Below are positions 63,901 through 64,000 of a stretch of 64,000 nucleotides of DNA, one piece after another. The stretch is from an uncultured Bacteroidales bacterium. GTDB lineage: Bacteria > Bacteroidota > Bacteroidia > Bacteroidales > Paludibacteraceae. Position numbers and translations under genes: made by a program. Position 1 is the stretch's first letter. Every line of letters starts with the position of its first letter. The notes beneath the pieces were generated by a model. It did not search any database. It had not been told where the DNA came from and worked only from the letters and a program-made list of their open reading frames with translations. The stretch is from contig CACXCA010000003.1 in the NCBI GenBank assembly GCA_902766045.1, positions 1 to 64,000 on the forward strand. The letters are read 5' to 3'.

Positions 63901-64000
63901 CTCCCATCTTATGCTTATAAATAAGTCCTCCGTTTTCCTCACGGACGCTCACGGTTGATTCATAGTTCAATCCTCTGAACATATACATGAAATCCACCCG
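60938..64000 (-). CDS. Very large T9SS-exported repeat protein, 3' part
   Basis: At least 1020 residues. The frame stays open past the right end, so the start is outside the window; a GTG at 63997 is only an internal codon. The visible chain has two copies of a ~252-residue beta-rich unit (sharing FMPDSDIVLSV and FSYPISAEAGTTV) and a diverged third part. Six GCTDP-ALNYD repeats (about 635-805) follow, then a beta-rich region, and finally a type A sorting domain (SLYVYPNPASEIIYVE to ETVIIK). It should be surface-exposed or released. Binding or adhesive function is inferred. Confidence 0.88.
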   Translation of the reverse strand, partial: RVDFMYMFRGLNYESTVSVREENGGLIYKHKMGDSVEFFMPDSDIVLSVVNPVYEITYDSTYINYFNGFSYPISAEAGTTVKILYEGDIIANVSREIWNGRWSKVGETSTGSEGNNIWSVTFTMPFANVLVGAAQTKDLPINKQINCGEGQINCPKMVGNARDTIWFSVHPAAGYTVRSVNVTGGRQFQAWDDTTYMFEMVEDESAWIYACFEPIPVYHSITLDSTFAKHNITCDSYWLQDSKGLDSILVGEQLYFMSMFAGLDYESTVSIREKNGGLIYEQKMSDNVNFFMPDSDIVLSVKNPVYEIIYDSTYIDYFNDFSYPISAEAGTTVEIMFEKGFRPKVMRKNWVGNWTMQISSTFVNDSVISFVMPYELVKVTASQTTNLAINLNGFRGGNVRCPSSGNAGDTIVFSVVPDPGYILNRVSVSGASYYQIDDTLYAFVMEPDNDVWVYPYFKCVVKNSIIIDESFSKNVKGKIQLYTEESESYEIGKVSKIDSVTGDTHIYMELWGDVDVDKVMLRTASGKEVEVWGRQWDSASFRMPVEKLYISYIEAAIKLNIDTIVSCGKGRIRCQQTAYADDTVWFNVYPAVGYHVESVNATNCRLYKTDDTTYVVLTDDKDVQITACFAIDMICGCTDPVALNYDSMATVRDNSCIYATVIYGCTDPKALNYDPEATHNSGLCEYVKEIGGCTDANALNYDSLATYNDGSCQYPREIIHGCTDTFALNYNPYAEIDNNTCEYRTVSDTIVGCMDAKAINYNPLASVSSECIYEKVDSVIVVEGCTDPKAANYNEKATKEDGSCVYANPISTYNDVAEVIVNDNQEVVVVVDTVKSIGVVETNGCEIDFAEKIDSVNVKVLSYIGDELITNWEVYQSGNVIYYDNVTVTCTEKEFVVLNLSLICNKNMKKPSGLRAKSTKVYAATLRSLVDLRDFGTTTIVLDENVASLYVYPNPASEIIYVEAPSLKDKTLQMVNLNGEVVKVVKANSNKLQITVSDLTAGAYILFSQDGSVSETVIIK
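61575..62100 (-). repeat. Six GCTDP/ALNYD cysteine repeats
   Basis: Six units of about 22-23 residues, spaced 28-32 residues apart, each with the pattern GCTDP-ALNYDP-A----G-C-Y. Each has two cysteines that can form a disulfide and acidic residues that could bind calcium. They lie between the large beta-rich units and the C-terminal part of the T9SS protein. Confidence 0.85.
62460..64000 (-). repeat. Two direct copies of a ~756-bp coding unit
   Basis: Residues 4 onward and 256 onward of the visible protein align with an offset of 252 residues. Long stretches are nearly identical even in DNA (for example around 63060-63160 against 63815-63915). Other parts, such as the ends of the units, differ strongly. 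Confidence 0.8.

Overview
The window looks like chromosomal DNA of a member of the Bacteroidota, most likely a carbohydrate-degrading, gut- or rumen-type Bacteroidales; I cannot name a genus. The signs are many -7 boxes of the form TAnnTTTG, AT-rich DNA, GldD/GldE/GldG proteins, type IX secretion (T9SS) C-terminal sorting domains, a GH5 cellulase carrying such a domain, BspA-like repeats, a two-gene LrgAB-type system and carboxynorspermidine synthase. I see no rRNA, tRNA, insertion sequence, prophage or CRISPR array. Most of the window is core chromosome with a surface-polysaccharide island and some secreted-protein genes.

Layout. 1-786 (-): 5' part of a secreted BspA-like protein built on a 78-bp repeat. 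787-1279: gene-free, with small repeated hairpins. 1280-2266 (+): membrane acyltransferase. 2275-8190 (-): DUF3078 protein, TPR protein, RadA, S66 peptidase lipoprotein. 8273-11538 (-): ftsY, rimO and an acyltransferase. 11676-23652 (+): one long same-strand run of a TPR protein, an outer-membrane barrel and a J-domain protein, then a polysaccharide cluster (flippase, two polymerase-like proteins, three glycosyltransferases). Two more glycosyltransferases lie opposite (23726-25245). 25427-28648 (-): carB with an unusual leader. 28968-34505: GH73/LysM autolysin, CpsB-type phosphatase, C_GCAxxG_C_C protein and an AddA-like helicase-nuclease.

34683-41621 (+): ssb, gldE, gldD, gldG, dnaN, an exonuclease and a tRNA methyltransferase. 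41729-48341 (-): nadB, an amidohydrolase, a secreted protein and the GH5 cellulase. 48508-55320 (-): a tetR-tolC-MFP-RND efflux operon ending in a small PII-like gene. 55523-58532: lrgAB-type genes, a small lipoprotein and carboxynorspermidine synthase. 58598-60183 (-): a hipBA toxin-antitoxin pair with a clear candidate operator. 60306-64000 (-): a periplasmic glutaredoxin-SPOR fusion and the 3' part of a very large T9SS-exported repeat protein.

The strongest unexpected signal is the carB leader (28649-28841). A promoter is followed by a 40-codon ORF that runs through a U-rich stretch and then a terminator hairpin with a seven-T tract, and stops 12 nt before carB. This is the architecture of the UTP-sensitive pyrL-pyrBI attenuator of enterobacteria, placed on a pyrimidine gene of Bacteroidota. 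Other points worth following are the PII-like protein closing an RND operon, the glutaredoxin-SPOR fusion, gldG without gldF, a dispersed 28-bp palindrome family, and terminators lying almost on the next start codon.
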